Below, piece by piece: positions 1 to 12,526 of a stretch of 64,000 bases of DNA (its first letter is position 1; each line of letters begins with the position of its first letter). Made by a program: the position numbers and the translations under genes. Below the pieces are notes generated by a model. It was not told the DNA's origin and did no database searches. It saw only the letters and a program-made list of their open reading frames with translations. This stretch comes from Aulostomus chinensis (taxonomy: Eukaryota > Chordata > Actinopteri > Syngnathiformes > Aulostomidae): NCBI GenBank assembly GCA_037954235.1, contig JBBMOA010000006.1, positions 31,592,541 through 31,656,540 of the forward strand. The letters run 5' to 3'.

Positions 1-848
1 TCTGACATTTCTTTGCACCATGAACTGGAAATGTCAATGTCTTAATTGTCATTGGGGAAGCAAGCAGATTTGCAGCTGAGCTGACGAGGCCTGAATGCAG
101 AGGAGCACTGATGATGGAACAATGAGACAGGAGCACTGCACGGGTGCACCTCTAACAAGCCAGGTGGCTCCAGTTGCTGCAGTTAAGCAGCACTTCTTGT
201 CTTCAGGTGGAACTCTTTGGCCTATTCGCTGTGTGTCCATAATATATTACCATGTCCACACTAACATTCTCTGACATGTATTAGAAAAGCCAAAAACCTA
301 AAGTCTAGTAAGTTTGAGGTGTTTTCATGCCAGCACGTGCTGTGCGTGTGTTACAAAGGGGAACAATAAATGAATAACACAGACACGATGTTGCTTCAGT
401 CACCTCCAGTGCTGTAACGGACCAGTGTATTCCCCTGTACCGCACCGGCTCAGACACAAGCAATCAAGAACTGATCAGTGATTACTGAGACAACTTTCAA
501 TAAATACATTTTGTTGAAAAGGGAGCACTGTAGGAGACAACATGAAACAGCAGTCAGAGAGCTTTTCCAAAATAACATCAGGAATTAGTTATGTTTTAAA
601 CACGATGATCCTTTTTAGCTTATCACTTTATGCTTGTTTGTCTAGAAGACCAGTGTAGCAGATTCCAGATCACCTGATCAACAGCTCACGATGGATTTCG
701 CCTGAATCAATTTTGACCTTTATAATGGCTTGTGATGTTTTTTACCATGTGCTCATGAATCAAAACATTCTTTTGCTTTCTGTTTTTAGCATATTCACTT
801 AAGTTTTAACATCATTCAAACAAATCTTTTATAACATTACATGTGCAG
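1..848. other. cit intron sequence, no gene seen
   Basis: This is the 3' part of the intron before the first in-window cit exon. Both strands were read. There are only short stop-rich frames and no repeat that I recognise. It ends in TTACATGTGCAG, the acceptor for the exon at 849. Confidence 0.7.
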
Positions 849-3800
849 GATGGCAGGAAGACTCTGGAGAACCAGGTGAAAAGGCTGGAGATTGTTGAAC
901 GCCGTGAGACTAAACTGAAGGAGGAGCTCCAGAGCAAAGGCCAGCAGATTCAGCAGATGGCTGATAAAATTCTGGTAACTCACCTTTCATCCCATGCGTG
1001 GAGCTGAAATAATCAGAGGTGTGAGATAAACAGAGCTCATTGTCATCACTGCAGAGGAAGTGGTATTTTACATAATAGCCGTCCTGCTGCACGAATCTAG
1101 TCTCCTGGTTACCAGGTTGACTCGACTAACCAGATGTGGTCAGAGGTGGAATGGCAGGAATGTGACAGACAAGTCATGTGGTCAATCTGGTCACCATGGT
1201 GATGATGTCACACATTAACAATAACAGCACGAACCTGTCAGAAGCTAAAGTTGCTCACTTGAGCTTTTGCTACAGTTTGTTAGCGACCGTTAGCCCAGCC
1301 GTTCATCAGGAAGTGGCCCCCTCAGCATGGCTGTTCAGCCCTTCTGGTCCTCCAGCTCAGACCAGCTTAGACCTGCTGAACCAGTACTGACCCTCGTCTC
1401 ACTGGTTTGTTGGTCCAACAGTACTTGATGAGCTCCTGGTCGGTGACACACCTGGTACACCTGGTACACCTGATACACCTGGTAAACCTGATACACCTGG
1501 TACACCTGGTACACCTGATACACCTGGTCAACCTGATACACCTGATACACCTGGTAAACCTGATACACCTGGTACACCTGATACACCTGGTACACCTGAT
1601 ACACCAGGTACACCTGGTACACCTGATACACCTGATACACCTGGTACACCTGATACACCTGATACACCTGATACACCTGGTACACCTGGTACACCTGATA
1701 CACCTGGTAAACCTGATACACCTGGTACACCTGGTACACCTGATACACCTGGTCAACCTGATACACCTGATACACCTGGTAAACCTGATACACCTGGTAC
1801 ACCTGATACACCTGGTACACCTGATACACCAGATACACCTGGTACACCTGGTACACCTGATACACCTGATACACCTGGTACACCTGATACACCTGATACA
1901 CCTGGTACACCTGATACACCTGATACACCAGATACACCTGGTACACCTGATACACCTGGTACACCTGATACACCTGATACACCTGGTACACCTGATACAC
2001 CTGATACACCTGGTACACCTGATACACCTGATACACCTGATACTAGCCTGCTTCCGCTTCTGGCTCAGAGACCCTCAACCGTCTGGAAACTAAATATTTG
2101 CAACATCTTGGACCTGATGAAAAATCTTTTGATAGTTATTTAACCACTCCAATTTTTGGGGATTAAACTTACAATTTCATTCCTCTCTTCTCCTCTTTAA
2201 AAGTTCTGTGGCTGTTTTTATGAATCTTTTCATAATAATTTGTTTCATTCAAAATGTTGTCTGGTGCACCTTTAACTGTGACATCATGTTGTGCTGGATC
2301 CACAACCAGCAGAACACCAATGAGAATATTCAAAAGTTACTGCTGATAGATAATAATAAAGGTCTAAGAGTCACCTCTGAGGCACCTCTTGACTGTTAAA
2401 TGCATGTAGTCAGCTATTGTGAATATGACCTGCCACATAAACTGCGTGACATATTTGTAATTTTGTGTAGGAGCTGGAGGAAAGTCTTAGAGAGACTCAA
2501 GCCACAGCGCAACGGTTGGAAACGCACCTGAAGCAGAAGGAGAAGCTCTATGAAGACAAGATTAAGGTTAAGTACAATGACTGTGATGCTCTGTAGCCAG
2601 TAGAGCTGTGGGTGGACTATTCTCTGTCCTGCTAAGTGATATCCTGGTTCTGGTTCTGTGGGCTGCCTGACACTGAGCAGGTGTTGGAGGCCCAGATGAA
2701 GGCGGACATGGCTGATAAGGAAATGCTGGAGTCCAGTCAGAGCAAATATGAGGAGGAGGTGCGGGAGAAGTGCAGCGTCATCAGTGAACAGAAGGCGGTA
2801 AGAGCTGACCAGCTCGCCAGTGACACTATTTCAGGCATATTTGAACATTTATCACACTGACATAGATTTCCTGTTAGCAATATTCTTGTAGAACACAAAC
2901 AACAAGCTGTAACCTGATCCCAATTTAGGATCTGACTGAATGTTAAATTGAAGAACTTCACAAGAGTTCATGTTCTTCTGTCCATCATTTCCTTTCAGAC
3001 AATAAATGCAATGGACTCCAAGATGAACAGCCTGGAGCAGAGAATCGCTGAGCTGTCTGAGGCCAACAAGCTGGCAGCTAACAGCAGCATCTACACCCAG
3101 AAAAACATGTAGGTGCTGGTGCAAGCAGAAGGATTTCAGCCGTCCTGTTCCTCCTCCATGCCAACTCCTCTGACTGACTCCTGCCAGCCAGTAGAAGAGT
3201 GAACACATGCTTTCATGGACTAAAGCCTTCAGGATGTTCTTTGCTGTTCTGTCAAAGTAGCAATCCTGGCCAACATGCCTGTACCCCCTCACATACTCTC
3301 ACATAAGCCTGATGGTTCCTCATGTGTAACCTGGTCCTGAAATTTCTGCTCTTGTATATGTGGGTCATGGCAGGAAAGCACAGGAGGAGATGATCTCAGA
3401 GCTTCGCCAGCAGAAGTTCTACCTGGAGTCTCAGGCTGGGAAGTTGGAAGCCCAGAATGCTAAACTGGAGGAGCATCTGGAGAAGATGAGTCAGCAGGAG
3501 CAAAGCAATAAGAGTCGTGTGCTGGAGCTGGAAACCAGGCTCCGAGAGGTTGGTATCACGCCAGGATCTCCTGCGATCAGCTGGCTTCTGTCAGCTTTCA
3601 GTTTCATTCTATCTTGTCTTTGCCTCATTCCCTCATAAGAGGCCATGCTCGATTAAACGGATCCGAATCTTGTGTGAGGAAGATCTTGCTGTGGATTCAA
3701 AAGTAGGTTTGTAGATGAGGGAACTCCACGTTTTGAGTTTCTGGTGTCAACCAACCACCGTATTGTCAGTGGCGATGTGCTGGTGCGGTACACATGGCTG

Positions 3801-6800
3801 TATATCCACATTAATGTAACACCTGGAGGATCGCCTTCCTAAACAACACATCACGTGCAGGCATGGGAGCTCGTCGCTGGTTACTTCAGTCACTTTTCGT
3901 CATCTGCCTGAGTTCGCGTGGTGGTAACCATGGAAACACATTCTGTGCCCTCCATGCTCCTTTCTACTCCACTGTTTGTTTACTTTGTTTCCTGGTGTGT
4001 TGATTCTGTTTGAGACAGCGAATTTGAAACACCAGGAAAAATAAACCAATGCAACTCTTCACCAGCTCACAGAGGGAAAAAGGTCCGTCAGTTGTGTGTA
4101 TGTGACAATGGTGTCAGTCGATTTTGGTCAGAATTTTAATTCCAGGGAAACAGACATGAGCATCACAACTCTTCCTCTTGGAAGGAATGTGTCATGTGAG
4201 CATCCTCCTCCCTGCCTCCTTGGCCCCCACTGTTTTAGATTGGACTGGAGCACGAAGAACAGAAGCTGGAGATCAAGCGTCAGGTGACGGAGCTGACCCT
4301 GTCACTGCAGGAGCGTGAATCCCAGATCAGCAACCTGCAGGCAGCTCGCCACGCTCTGGAGAGCCAGCTGCAGCAGGCCAAGACCGAGCTGGAGGAGACC
4401 ACCGCCGAGGCTGAGGAGGAGATCACTGTCCTCCGGGTGAGACGGCCTGAACCAACCGCAGGGCGCTGGACGATGCTGTCTTTGTTGTTCTGTAATGCAG
4501 AAATCTGTCTGTCTCAGGCACACAGAGACGAGATTCAGCGCAAGTTTGATGCCCTGAGAGACAGCTGTGCGGTAAGCTGCTTGTTTCTGTCTCGTAACTT
4601 TTTCCAGGAAAAGATATTTTCTCGGAAACATCACATTTAACTAACATCCACAGAACATATCATCCTCAGCCAATCAGAAATGGCATCCCTGTGACATCAA
4701 AAGCCTCCTCTTCATTATATTCATGTTTATTGATATTTTGTCCATGTGACTCAGTTTTTTTGCGAGAGTGCATGCTTTTGAGTGCGTACACGTGTCCATG
4801 TGTTTGCGTGTAAGTCAGTGTGTGTCCATAGTCAAAGTTACAACAGCTGACACAAGCAGATCCCAAATTTTACATGAATAGACGTTGACTGTCTTAGTCC
4901 CGCCCTCAGTCATGGTGTGTAATGGCATACGAATGTGCTCTCTGTGTATTTGACTTGATGTGGAAACACTGAGCTCCTGGTTGGTGACACACAAGCTGTG
5001 TTTCCATTAACCCTAGAATTGCGCAAAACCTAAATATCGCAATAAAAACGTGGTAATGGAGACATCGCTAAAAAGTTTTTATCCTCTCATGAGGTGGTTT
5101 TCCAGACATGTCGAGATAGAAGAATTACGTAAATGTGCAGCAGAAACACTTTTTTCTCATTCTCATGTCACTGGACGTGACGTAGGGAGTTACACTAAAT
5201 CCCTTATTAATCCCTTATCCGTGTCTCCCAGACATACAGACTTCGCCTTTGAACCGTCACTCGCTGCCTTCGTCTGCTGATGGGAACAGCAGCAACAGCA
5301 GTAGTGACAGCCAAAGCACCTGCTCCAAAATGCAAAATGTTGTGTACCTCCATCCTCCTCCTCACAGTGGAGTCTCGCAGGACGAGATTTTACGAGAATT
5401 ACGGCTCATGCGCTACATACCATTCAATTGAAAACCCTGCAAATCGCAGCTGTACTTGGTCAAAATTTTAGAAATACCGCTTTTATTTTGTGAAAAACTG
5501 CAATGGAAAAGCAGCTGACACACCTGATGCCAGTCTACTCACTCTGGTGGCCCAGAGATCCTCATCCACTTGGGGTCTATATATTAGCAACATGTTGGAT
5601 CTGGAGAAAATGTTCAATAATCGCAGTCATAGCAGTAAACAGGCCTTTATTCCGCACCCTTCTGAAAGCTCTGCAACGTGTATTGTATCTGCACTGTCAC
5701 TTTTTTCCTGAGATTGTTGTCTCATGCCCCTTTAAAGTCCTCACTACATCTATATATAGATGAGTTATTACCACACTGTTACAGCTACAACATTTCCATA
5801 ACTGCTTGTAATGTCATAATGATGATAGGTTTTACCGAATTACAGTGGTTTGAGTGCTGCGCCGTGCTGACCCACCACCACATTTAGAACAGAAACCACA
5901 TCAACACCAACACCACCGCGGTCCTGCTTTATCCCAGGAGCCTAAACCTGAGATCTGCCACTCACAGACTGTTCAGGAAGATTCTGCTGGCCCCCCTTCA
6001 GATACAAGTTGCCAAGGTTTTCTTCCTAGCTGCGTCTACTGAGGCCTCCATTGTTTGCGCATCGGTTGACTGAGTGATTGCTCAGCATTGAAAGGACTCC
6101 AATAGTGACACGGGCAGCTGCAACTCATTAGATAAGTGAAAGAGATAAAGCCTCACACTGAGGTGGCAATGAGTCCGACAGAGAAAATTCAAATGACATC
6201 AATCAAAATGTTCTCCCCAACCCAAGAAGCCTCAACAAGGCTCGTGGCACAGTCAGGTCATCAGGGATATACCCTCTTACTGAACAGGTGAGGTCAGAGG
6301 TACCTGGCCTTGCCGGCAGTGTTAGGACTTCCCAGGGAAACTCACTCAGCATGTGTCTGGTGGTCACATGACATTTTCTCCTGTCAGGCTGTCACTTCGC
6401 AGAGACACATGTCTTTGTTAACAGGTTCTTGACATAAATGTGCATTTTCAGACAACTTTTGTGTGTTTGCGTGTGTGTGTGTTTGCGTGTGCGTGCGTGT
6501 GTGCACGTGTGCGTGCGTGTGCGCGTGCGTGTGTGTGTGCGCGCGTGTGTGTGTGAAAGGTGTGTGAAAGACAAAGTAGAGTAAGAGATCTCCATGAAAT
6601 GATCCTTTGGTGTGTGTGAGTGCGTGTGTGTGTGCATGTGTGTGTGTGAGGGTTGAGACCCAGTCACATGAGCTTGACGCAGCAGTGTTAGACTGTCAGA
6701 CAGCCTTCAAAGAAGGTCATCTGACTGAACCATGCTGCTCTTTCTTTTCTCAATTAAATAACCAGAAACCTTTCATGTACTGGTATTAGTTAGTTGGTTG

Positions 6801-9800
6801 GTTAGTTAGTTACTACAGGTTAGTTATTAGTAGTAGTTTTATGCATATCACTCAGCCCTGTCTAGATTTATGGTCACATTTTAGGAAACATGGCTCAACC
6901 TTCATTTCTCCTGTCCTGTGGATCTTCACCCGCCTCTTCTTCCTCATCAACCGACCTTTTAATCTCAACTCCCTTCACAAACACGGTCGAGTGATCCGTT
7001 ATCGGCCGTGTTGAGGAAGCAAAGGGCCGGTTGTGATATCGCTGCTCTACGATGTGTGATCACCGCGGCATTATTTTGACCTTGACTGTTCAGAGTATGT
7101 AGCTGCTGTCGTCTGTGCCCTGGAAGCACTGAGTCAGTACGAGGTGATGCACTCAGGCTGTGCCTCTTGGCCTGCCACCTTGTGGATCTGCGTGGTACAC
7201 GCAACCATGAGGTCAGAGAGTGCAGCTTCCTCCCTCCACAGCCAGACGCAGTGGGCTTGGCTGATTACAGCAACGGCGACGCTGATGACATGATTAGTTC
7301 TGAAGACGGCTGCTTAGAAACCATGATGAGATGAGACCAGAATATGCAGCATTTGGTAAATTGTAGCATCAATACAAAGTCTGCAAAGCAAGATTCTAAA
7401 TTCTTTTCTCCTTAAAATGTTCAAACAAAATCTGGTGTTCCAGCAACTCAATCAGTGTGACATGAAATGGACCTGTCATCATATTTGCTTGTCCTCTGGT
7501 GTATCGTCACAGTTGACATACAGGAGTTCTGTTGGTTTTGTTTTAAACAGTGGAATTCATACAAAACATTCACATATGAAGATTATGGCTCAGTGATTGT
7601 TATTTTTGGTTCCTTTAAAAGGTTTGAATTGTAAGAGTACAATGTAAAAAGTTTCAGTCGCAGTTTTAAGAGCCAAATGCTGTTGTAAAGAACAGATTTG
7701 CTTAGTATTTACTTGTTCTGCCATTGAATATGTCTTATGTATTTATATATTTATATTTGAACTGGACAATTAATTGTTCATTAATAAAAGTAGAGTGAGT
7801 AGTAGAAATTACCTTTAATTGAATGGTCTCTATATAAATCACAATGGAGCCTCTGTGAAACCACCATGCAGATGCAGTATTGTGGCACTGTGGAGATTTC
7901 CCAGCATGCACCTGCTACTCTACAGTCAGAAGAAAACTTCACACCATCATCCTTCAGTTTTTTTGAATAGTATTTATATATTTATTGTATAATGACACAA
8001 GAGTAAATATTGTGAATCATACCACAATAGAAATATCAGTCAAAATAAAATTAATAAGATATTATTTTTCCTGAATTAAGATTATAATTTTGGTGGCTGA
8101 AAACTAACATTTAGAATCTCAGACTCGCTTGTCCTTTATGCCTAATTCAGTAACTACGACCCCTTGGTGGTAGTTCAGACCTCCTCAGAGAAGGAGGAAG
8201 AGGACCATGATGATGTCTTTGTTTCTGATGATGTTCCACAGGTGATCACTGACCTGGAGGAGCAGCTGACCACACTAACCCAGGAGAATGCTGAGCTGAA
8301 CCGCCAGAACTTCTACCTGTCCAAGCAGCTGGATGAAGCGTCTGATGAGAGAGAGGACCGGCTGCAGCTCAGCCAGGATGTGGACCGGCTGCGGCGGGAG
8401 GTGGCCGACCGGGAGATGCACCTCAACAACCAGAAACAGGTGAGCTTTTGCTTTGGGATCATTGATTCATGTCTCAGCTGAATCGACTTCAACGAAAGTT
8501 GTGAGTGTTACAATTAGTGGCATCAAGTCATGTTTTATTGATAGTAGTACTGCTGCCGTCAGTAGTACTTTTACTTTCCATAGAATTGACTGGAGACACT
8601 CATTCTTGATCATTCCAACTGTCTCTCAAGCTCACTGAGCCACAAGACATCAGCTGCCCTTACTTTTCTTAAAGCGTTAGATTCCTCCTCTGGTTTAGGC
8701 TTCTGATTGCAGCCAGTCAGGCGCTCTCACTAAGTCACACCATGTGATGCCTGCACAACCTGTGACAGGTGACCTAGACATCTCTCCTAGCTCCGACAGC
8801 GTTAAACCCTCTGAATATTCCAGGATAGCTGTGTTCTGTACGGAGCTGTGAGGAGGCTGTGCGATGTGTGCACTGGCCCTGTGGGCGGATGAGTGTGTGG
8901 GTGTCCAGCAGCACTCTCGCTAGCTCCTGCTGGTTGTGTAACCAGAGATGGAAGTCATAGACGAGGGATGGGTGCTGTGTGGGAGGGATGTGTCATCTCA
9001 TCACTCCCAGGTCGTGTCAGCTGTGGAAGCGTTGGACTTCAGAGGGCCGTGGTGATGCTGCAGCACCGGCTCAGGCTATATTCGTCTTTCCATGCTTTGT
9101 CTAACGCACTGTGTTACAAGACATGAAACACAGCTCTTTGTGTGGGCTGTGCGATGAACAAAATAAAGTGTTCTGTGTCCAAGCTCCCCGTCTCTCATTG
9201 CAGTGGGACCATTATTGTGTTCCTGTGTGTCCGTACCTTCTGATGCTACGGCTGAAATCCATGTCTGCGTTGTTAATAAAGAAGTGAATTTTAAGATAGT
9301 GACACCAGGAATCCTGGGGCTTCCAGCAGACCCCTGGACCTCAGTGGCCGAAGAGGGCAACTGCACTGGGCACTTCCACTGAAGCCCTGTAGTTTCTCTA
9401 CACAGGTTCCTGTAAAGGCCAATGTAAAAAAAAAACGAGGAAGAAAAGTACTTTTGCACTGTATTAAACTTTTCATAAACTTTATTGGGCTTCATTGTTC
9501 TTTTTGCCTGCTATACAATGGCAACTGGTCAAAATTTCCAAATATTAGAATATTCATTGAATATTAAAAATCTAAGGATCTGACTGTTTGTGACTTAAGC
9601 TGATGTCCTGCTTTTAGTGACAATTCAGCTGTTTTCCCAACGAGGGCAGTCCTTAATTTGCACCCATTTATTGGTTCAACATTGGTATTGGCTCATGCGA
9701 ATTGTGCAACATTTAGTGATTTGTAATTTACCTGAACACCTCCATTATATGCCATTTTGTATAATATAACTGCTCATAACTGAGCATTTTAACAGCTGCT

Positions 9801-12123
9801 TCCCTCTTTTTTATTGTTGCTTTGGTCAAGATGGGTGACAGCATGAGGTTTAGTCTGAATACCACTTGATTCCTCTTCTGTACTAGAACCTTGAGACCCT
9901 AAAGACCACATGCACCATGTTGGAGGAGCAAGTGCTGGAATTGGAGACCCTGAATGATGAGCTACTAGAGAAGGAGCGACAGTGGGATGCCTGGAGGGCA
10001 ACACTGGAGGAGGAGAAGAACCAGGCTGAGAGGAGAACCAGGGAGATCCAAAGAATGCTGGATACTGAGAAACAGAACAGGTTAAAGTCACATGCAGACA
10101 TGATTGTCAGTAACCTGATTGTGGGTTAGTTTGGAGGTCAAACTGGGCTAACAGGCTCAGTGCAGCTCAGATTTGCATTGCTTTTGTTGCCCATAGTGGC
10201 TCAATAGCCCATTATATAATTTACCCGGAAGACCTCTTACATTTTGAGGAACAGTTATGATGGTAAAGCCTCTTGCTAATGTTGCTATCAGTTGAGGCTC
10301 CTGCCTACACACACTCAGTGCAGGTTTTGGCTTATTCTCAAGGGTTCGAAAAATGTTCTAAAAAATATATGAAAGTTCATGTAGGCAAGGCAGGTCAATT
10401 GGGTTAAGAAAGCACAACAGTGTCACACAATAATGCTAAGACTGCAGGCAAATATAGAACAGTTTCAGCTTTTACTGGAAACTGACCTGTAACAGTTCTC
10501 TCTATTTTTCTCTGGGGTGGATGTGCAAGAACTTAAACGGATTCTGGTGATGAAAAGATTCCTAGAGAATATTGAGTTGTTTGATCAGTAAATCAGATGT
10601 TAGTGTAACTGTCACTAACGTGTAACCTCAAATGTTGGTGAGAGCTCTCAGTCCTTGCCAGCCTCTAGCCTGTTTGAGATAAAGGCTCATTAAAATGTTC
10701 ACCCTTGTTATTATTGCAGTTTAAACACTTAACGTCTCTGCAGCAGTGTACAAAGTCAATGGACGCGATGCTGACATGATGATCGTGAATGCTACACATT
10801 ACAGAGCAAACCTGCTCCCAGCTCGTTCCGGTTGTGTCCTCTTTCCTCCTCCGTTGAGGTGTCCCTGTGTTGTGGCGTTTACGGCACCACCTTCATCAAT
10901 CTGCAACAGCAGCAACATTCTTAGTAGCCACTGATGATGAAGGGAAGTAACGGTGCATCTAGGTCACTGAGCCTGCAGGCTACCGTCGGTCTAAGATTCC
11001 TCTACACAAATCTCTGTTCACCACTTAGCACCAATAGTGAAAGCACAGCTGATCTGGAAGCAGTTTTAAGTATAAAGTGAGGTTTGCTGTATTCTCTAGA
11101 CTTCGTGCAGAGCAGCGCAGCTCCGAGTCTCGCCAGGCTGTGGAACAGGCCGTTAAGGAGCACAAAGCTGAAATCCTGACCCTTCAGCAGGTCCTCAAAG
11201 ACCAGAAACTCAAAGCCGAGAGCCTCGCTGACACTGTGAGCATGTCTGCGTAACTGAACAAGTCTTTGAACCTCTTTAGCTGGTCAGTGTGTCAGCAAAG
11301 TCTTTCTGTTCTCAGCTAAATGATCTGGAGAAGAAACACGCCATGCTGGAGATGAATGCCCGCAGTTTGCAGCAAAAACTGGAGAGTGAGAGAGATCTGA
11401 AGCAGAGGCTGCTGGATGAGGTGATAGATTCCATTCAGCTGAGCTGTTCACCTTCTGCAGCATACAGATTATACACCAGCTGGCCATAACATCATGACCA
11501 CTGACAGAATTTGATTGCTTCACTATATGGCCACTGTCAGGGGTGGTGATCCCCCTTCAGGGAAGCAATGATTCAGGACCAGATCCTGGTGTTGCCTTGG
11601 CCTCCAAAGTCTCCAGATCTGGATCCAATCCAGCATCCCTCCAGGTCAGCGATCACCTGTGGAACATCATCAGGGCTAGACGGATCTGCTGCTAACCTCT
11701 AGGTGCCACATTCCACAGCACAGGTCTACTGGAGTCCTCCACATGCGTGGCTGTTTTGGCAGGAAAAGGGGGACCTACTCAATACTAGGCAGGTGGTCAT
11801 AATGTTATGGCTGATCAGTGTAGATGCAGACATGACAGGTACCTACCTCTGTATTTCTGCTGCAAACCAATAAATGTGATTGTGTAAAGTCATTGTGTGG
11901 ACAAATGTCCAAATTTGCAAAAAAATAAGAGTCAGGAGAGCAAGTGTGAATGGCAACAGCTGCTTGTGTTCTACAGCAAGAGAAGCTTCAGCAGCAGATG
12001 GATGCTCAGAAGACCCACATCTTCCGTCTGACCCAGGGTCTGCAGGATGCTCTGGACCAGACCGACCTGCTGAAAACTGAGAGAACTGACCTGGAGTACC
12101 AGTTGGAGAATATCCAGGTGCTG

Positions 12124-12196
<73 letters not shown>

Positions 12197-12526
12197 CATA
12201 AACACATGGGTGAGTAGAAGCACCTTCAGCCAGAGATTTGTGTCACATCTCATGTTCCAGCAAGAGTGGAAACAAATCATTCTGTCATTTTCAGTGCTGT
12301 TTCTTTCCAAATGTTCTGTCCCCCAACACTCTCTGTCTATCTGTCAGCGTTTGTGTGACGTGAAGTACTTGAGGAGAAATTCATGGCAGTAGTGATGTTC
12401 ACTTAGCTCCACCTGCAGGCTGTATACTCTCATGAGAAGGTGAAAATGGAGGGAACCATCACCCAGCAGACCAAACTGATCGACTTCCTCCAGGCCCAGG
12501 CCCACGGAGGCTCCAAGAAGAAGAAG
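849..12526 (+). CDS. cit: cit coiled-coil exons (window residues 1-586)
   Basis: Thirteen exons encode an almost uninterrupted heptad-rich coiled coil, from DGRKTLENQVKRLE to a basic KKKK end. In citron this rod dimerises the protein and includes the region that binds Rho/Rac-GTP and midbody partners (family knowledge). Landmarks seen: ELSEANKLAANSSIYTQKNM across the 3108/3374 junction, ETTAEAEEEITVLR at 4395-4436, ALRDSCAVITDLEEQL across 4571/8242, KKHAMLEMNARSLQQKLE in 11316-11420, and TQGLQDALDQTDLLKTER in 11977-12117. No indel against mammalian citron is obvious. The largest intron here is 4572-8241. The first in-window exon starts in phase 0, and the 848 bases before it hold no citron-like coding sequence. 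Confidence 0.95.

Noticed and set aside
1335..2093. 233- and 228-codon ORFs on opposite strands (QVY and HLVHLI repeats)
   Set aside because: They are readings of a 9-bp tandem repeat whose length is a multiple of three and which lacks stops; the region is a cit intron with no conservation.
9076..9495. 139-codon minus-strand ORF
   Set aside because: Intronic, without family resemblance, and of a length expected by chance.
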